From NCBI RefSeq assembly GCF_900111145.1, contig NZ_FOIR01000002.1:248001-312000 (forward strand): a stretch of DNA of 64,000 bases, in the 5' to 3' direction. The stretch comes from Roseivirga pacifica. GTDB lineage: Bacteria; Bacteroidota; Bacteroidia; Cytophagales; Cyclobacteriaceae. The notes below the pieces were generated by a model, which did not search any database, was not told the origin of the DNA, and saw only the letters and a list, made by a program, of their open reading frames with translations. Below, in pieces: positions 62,986 to 64,000 of this stretch; position 1 is the first letter of the stretch, and each line of letters opens with the position of its first letter. The position numbers were made by a program, and so were the translations under genes.

Positions 62986-63555
62986 TTAAATACCATCAAT
63001 ACGTTTATGGCCGGGCTTCTTCATTTTGCGGAAATCCGTTGGTGTCATGCCCGTTTCTTTTTTGAATTGTGTAGAAAGATAGGCTACGCTGCTGTATTGC
63101 ATTCGAAAAGCGATTTCGGACAGGCTCAACTCATTATAAAAAAGCAACTCTTTCACCTTCTCAATCTTCTGCTGGGCAATAAACTTTTCAATGGTAATGC
63201 CTTCAACACCAGAAAAGAGCCTGCTGAGGTAAGAGTATTCATGGTTCAATTGGTTGGCTATATAGCTAGAAAAGTTTTCGCTTAGTGCTGTTTCACTATG
63301 GTGAATTTGCGCTATGATGAGGCTTTTAATCGAGGAGATTAGGCTTGATTTTACACTTTCCAGTAGTTCGAAACCTTGGCTAGCAAGTTTGTGAGAAAGC
63401 TCCATTCGCTGTTCAGATGAAATAGCCTTTTTCAAGGACACTTGTCCCAATTCAATTTTGTCAAACGCAATGTTCAGTTCATTTAGCGTGTTTTGTACCG
63501 CACTGATACAGCGTGGGCACACCATGTTTTTTATGTGTAGGGTGTTTTCTGCCAT
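62986..63555 (-). CDS. AraC-type regulator with N-terminal HMA-like metal domain
   Basis: 189 residues. Residues 1-70 resemble a heavy-metal-associated domain with MVCPRC (Cys13, 16) in place of GMTCxxC. Residues about 90-185 are an AraC double HTH (SLSEIAFRMQYSSVAYLSTQFKKETGMTPTDFRK). So it probably binds copper directly and activates copA next to it. The gene starts 3 bases after the HEAT-like gene. No ligand pocket other than the Cys pair is visible. Confidence 0.87.
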   Translation of the reverse strand: MAENTLHIKNMVCPRCISAVQNTLNELNIAFDKIELGQVSLKKAISSEQRMELSHKLASQGFELLESVKSSLISSIKSLIIAQIHHSETALSENFSSYIANQLNHEYSYLSRLFSGVEGITIEKFIAQQKIEKVKELLFYNELSLSEIAFRMQYSSVAYLSTQFKKETGMTPTDFRKMKKPGHKRIDGI

Positions 63556-63558
63556 AAA

Positions 63559-63999
63559 TTAAAGCTTAGCGATGCTCTTGAGTACTTTGCTCCCGCGGTT
63601 TTTAAAACCAGCCGAACCATAGGGAAGTTGCTCTTCTATTAAAAACTTTAGTTCGTCTTTAAGTTCCGGCACGCTGAATACAATCTTTTCAAGAACAGTC
63701 ATGGAAAAGCATTTTACCGCGATAGGTTCTTTATTATCAGCTAAATAGCCAAAGCATATTTCAGCCACTTCTCCGAAATAATCTTCAGGAATGGGTAATT
63801 CTTGCCAAGTGCGGACGGTATTACGCTTTACGGCATCGTGTAGGTTCTCTTTTTTTAGGTTCTCAATCATTTCTGGCCAGTAGGGGATCAATAACTCGCT
63901 TTTCTTTCTGGCCAAATCGCCAACTACCCAAGCCGAACGCTGCACTAGACGCCATTCACCATGCAGAAAGATTTTCATCAGCGCTGACAACCTTTCAGG
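63559..63999 (-). CDS. HEAT-like repeat protein, N-terminal part beyond window
   Basis: The frame is open to the right edge, so the N-terminus is missing; the TTG at 63990 is not a likely start. About 145 residues are visible, made of alpha-helical repeats (WRLVQRSAWVVGDLARKKSELLIPYW, DAVKRNTVRTWQELPIPEDYFGEVAEICFGYLAD, PIAVKCFSMTVLEKI), as in HEAT or DNA-alkylation-repair-like scaffolds. Function unknown. Upstream of the copper AraC gene by 3 bases, so in one operon. Confidence 0.75.
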   Translation of the reverse strand, partial: PERLSALMKIFLHGEWRLVQRSAWVVGDLARKKSELLIPYWPEMIENLKKENLHDAVKRNTVRTWQELPIPEDYFGEVAEICFGYLADNKEPIAVKCFSMTVLEKIVFSVPELKDELKFLIEEQLPYGSAGFKNRGSKVLKSIAKL

Positions 64000-64000
64000 G

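Noticed and set aside
1-64000. tRNA, rRNA, insertion sequence, prophage or integrase
   Set aside because: None was recognised by reading both strands; short tRNAs could be missed without a covariance search.

Overview
The window reads as a chromosomal segment of a member of the Bacteroidota, most likely a marine-type Cytophagales relative (Roseivirga/Fulvivirga-like); genus is a guess. The reasons are: TAnnTTTG-type -7 boxes with few Shine-Dalgarno sites, PadR plus prefix-domain FtsX permease pairs, a GSG-repeat 'head GIN' lipoprotein, a large BNR/VPS10-like secreted protein, ExbB-ExbD-TonB next to a TPR protein, many lipoproteins, and moderate A+T. About 50 genes are supported. No tRNA, rRNA, CRISPR, phage or insertion sequence was seen.

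Layout. 1-4.5 kb: a truncated glucosamine-6-phosphate deaminase, two DEAD-box helicases and a cold-shock protein. 4.7-8.7 kb: a large secreted Asp-box protein and an MtfA-like peptidase. 8.7-12.2 kb: a Cys-motif membrane protein, then a tightly overlapped trio of MbnP-like lipoprotein, MbnH/MauG-like diheme peroxidase and an outer-membrane protein with a CDVCGC N-terminus, probably a copper-related envelope system. 12.3-19.1 kb: PadR/FtsX pair, animal-type heme peroxidase, and an alpha/beta hydrolase - degenerate cyclase - AraC fusion.

19.4-23.4 kb is the most unusual locus: a three-gene leftward operon. It encodes a 395-residue protein with an N-terminal PqqD-like recognition domain followed by ten DTWxP repeats, a SPASM radical-SAM enzyme, and a B12-binding radical-SAM enzyme. 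It looks like a ribosomally made peptide pathway in which the recognition element and a multi-core substrate are one polypeptide. 23.7-30.7 kb: an S9 peptidase, then a leftward signalling cluster with a NarL-type regulator, histidine kinase, two paralogous proteins ending in PCPPxC and a 7-TM protein between them.

31-40.6 kb: holA, then a coupled envelope operon (giant TPR protein, outer-membrane barrel, SPOR protein, ExbB, ExbD, TonB). 41-44 kb: folC, trmB and a PAP2 phosphatase. 44-50 kb: DinB, beta-lactamase-fold and amidohydrolase secreted enzymes and a MarR regulator. 50.5-57 kb: a catalytically dead Nudix regulator divergent from two esterases, a DUF1624 membrane protein and a GH2 enzyme, suggesting glycan use. 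57-60 kb: a PQQ sugar dehydrogenase-cytochrome c fusion and a ThuA protein, in spacers carrying four copies of a GTTGGTG-N5-CACCAAC hairpin. 60-64 kb: a copper ATPase with a C-terminal CopZ-like domain, an AraC regulator with an HMA-like N-terminus, and a truncated HEAT-like protein.
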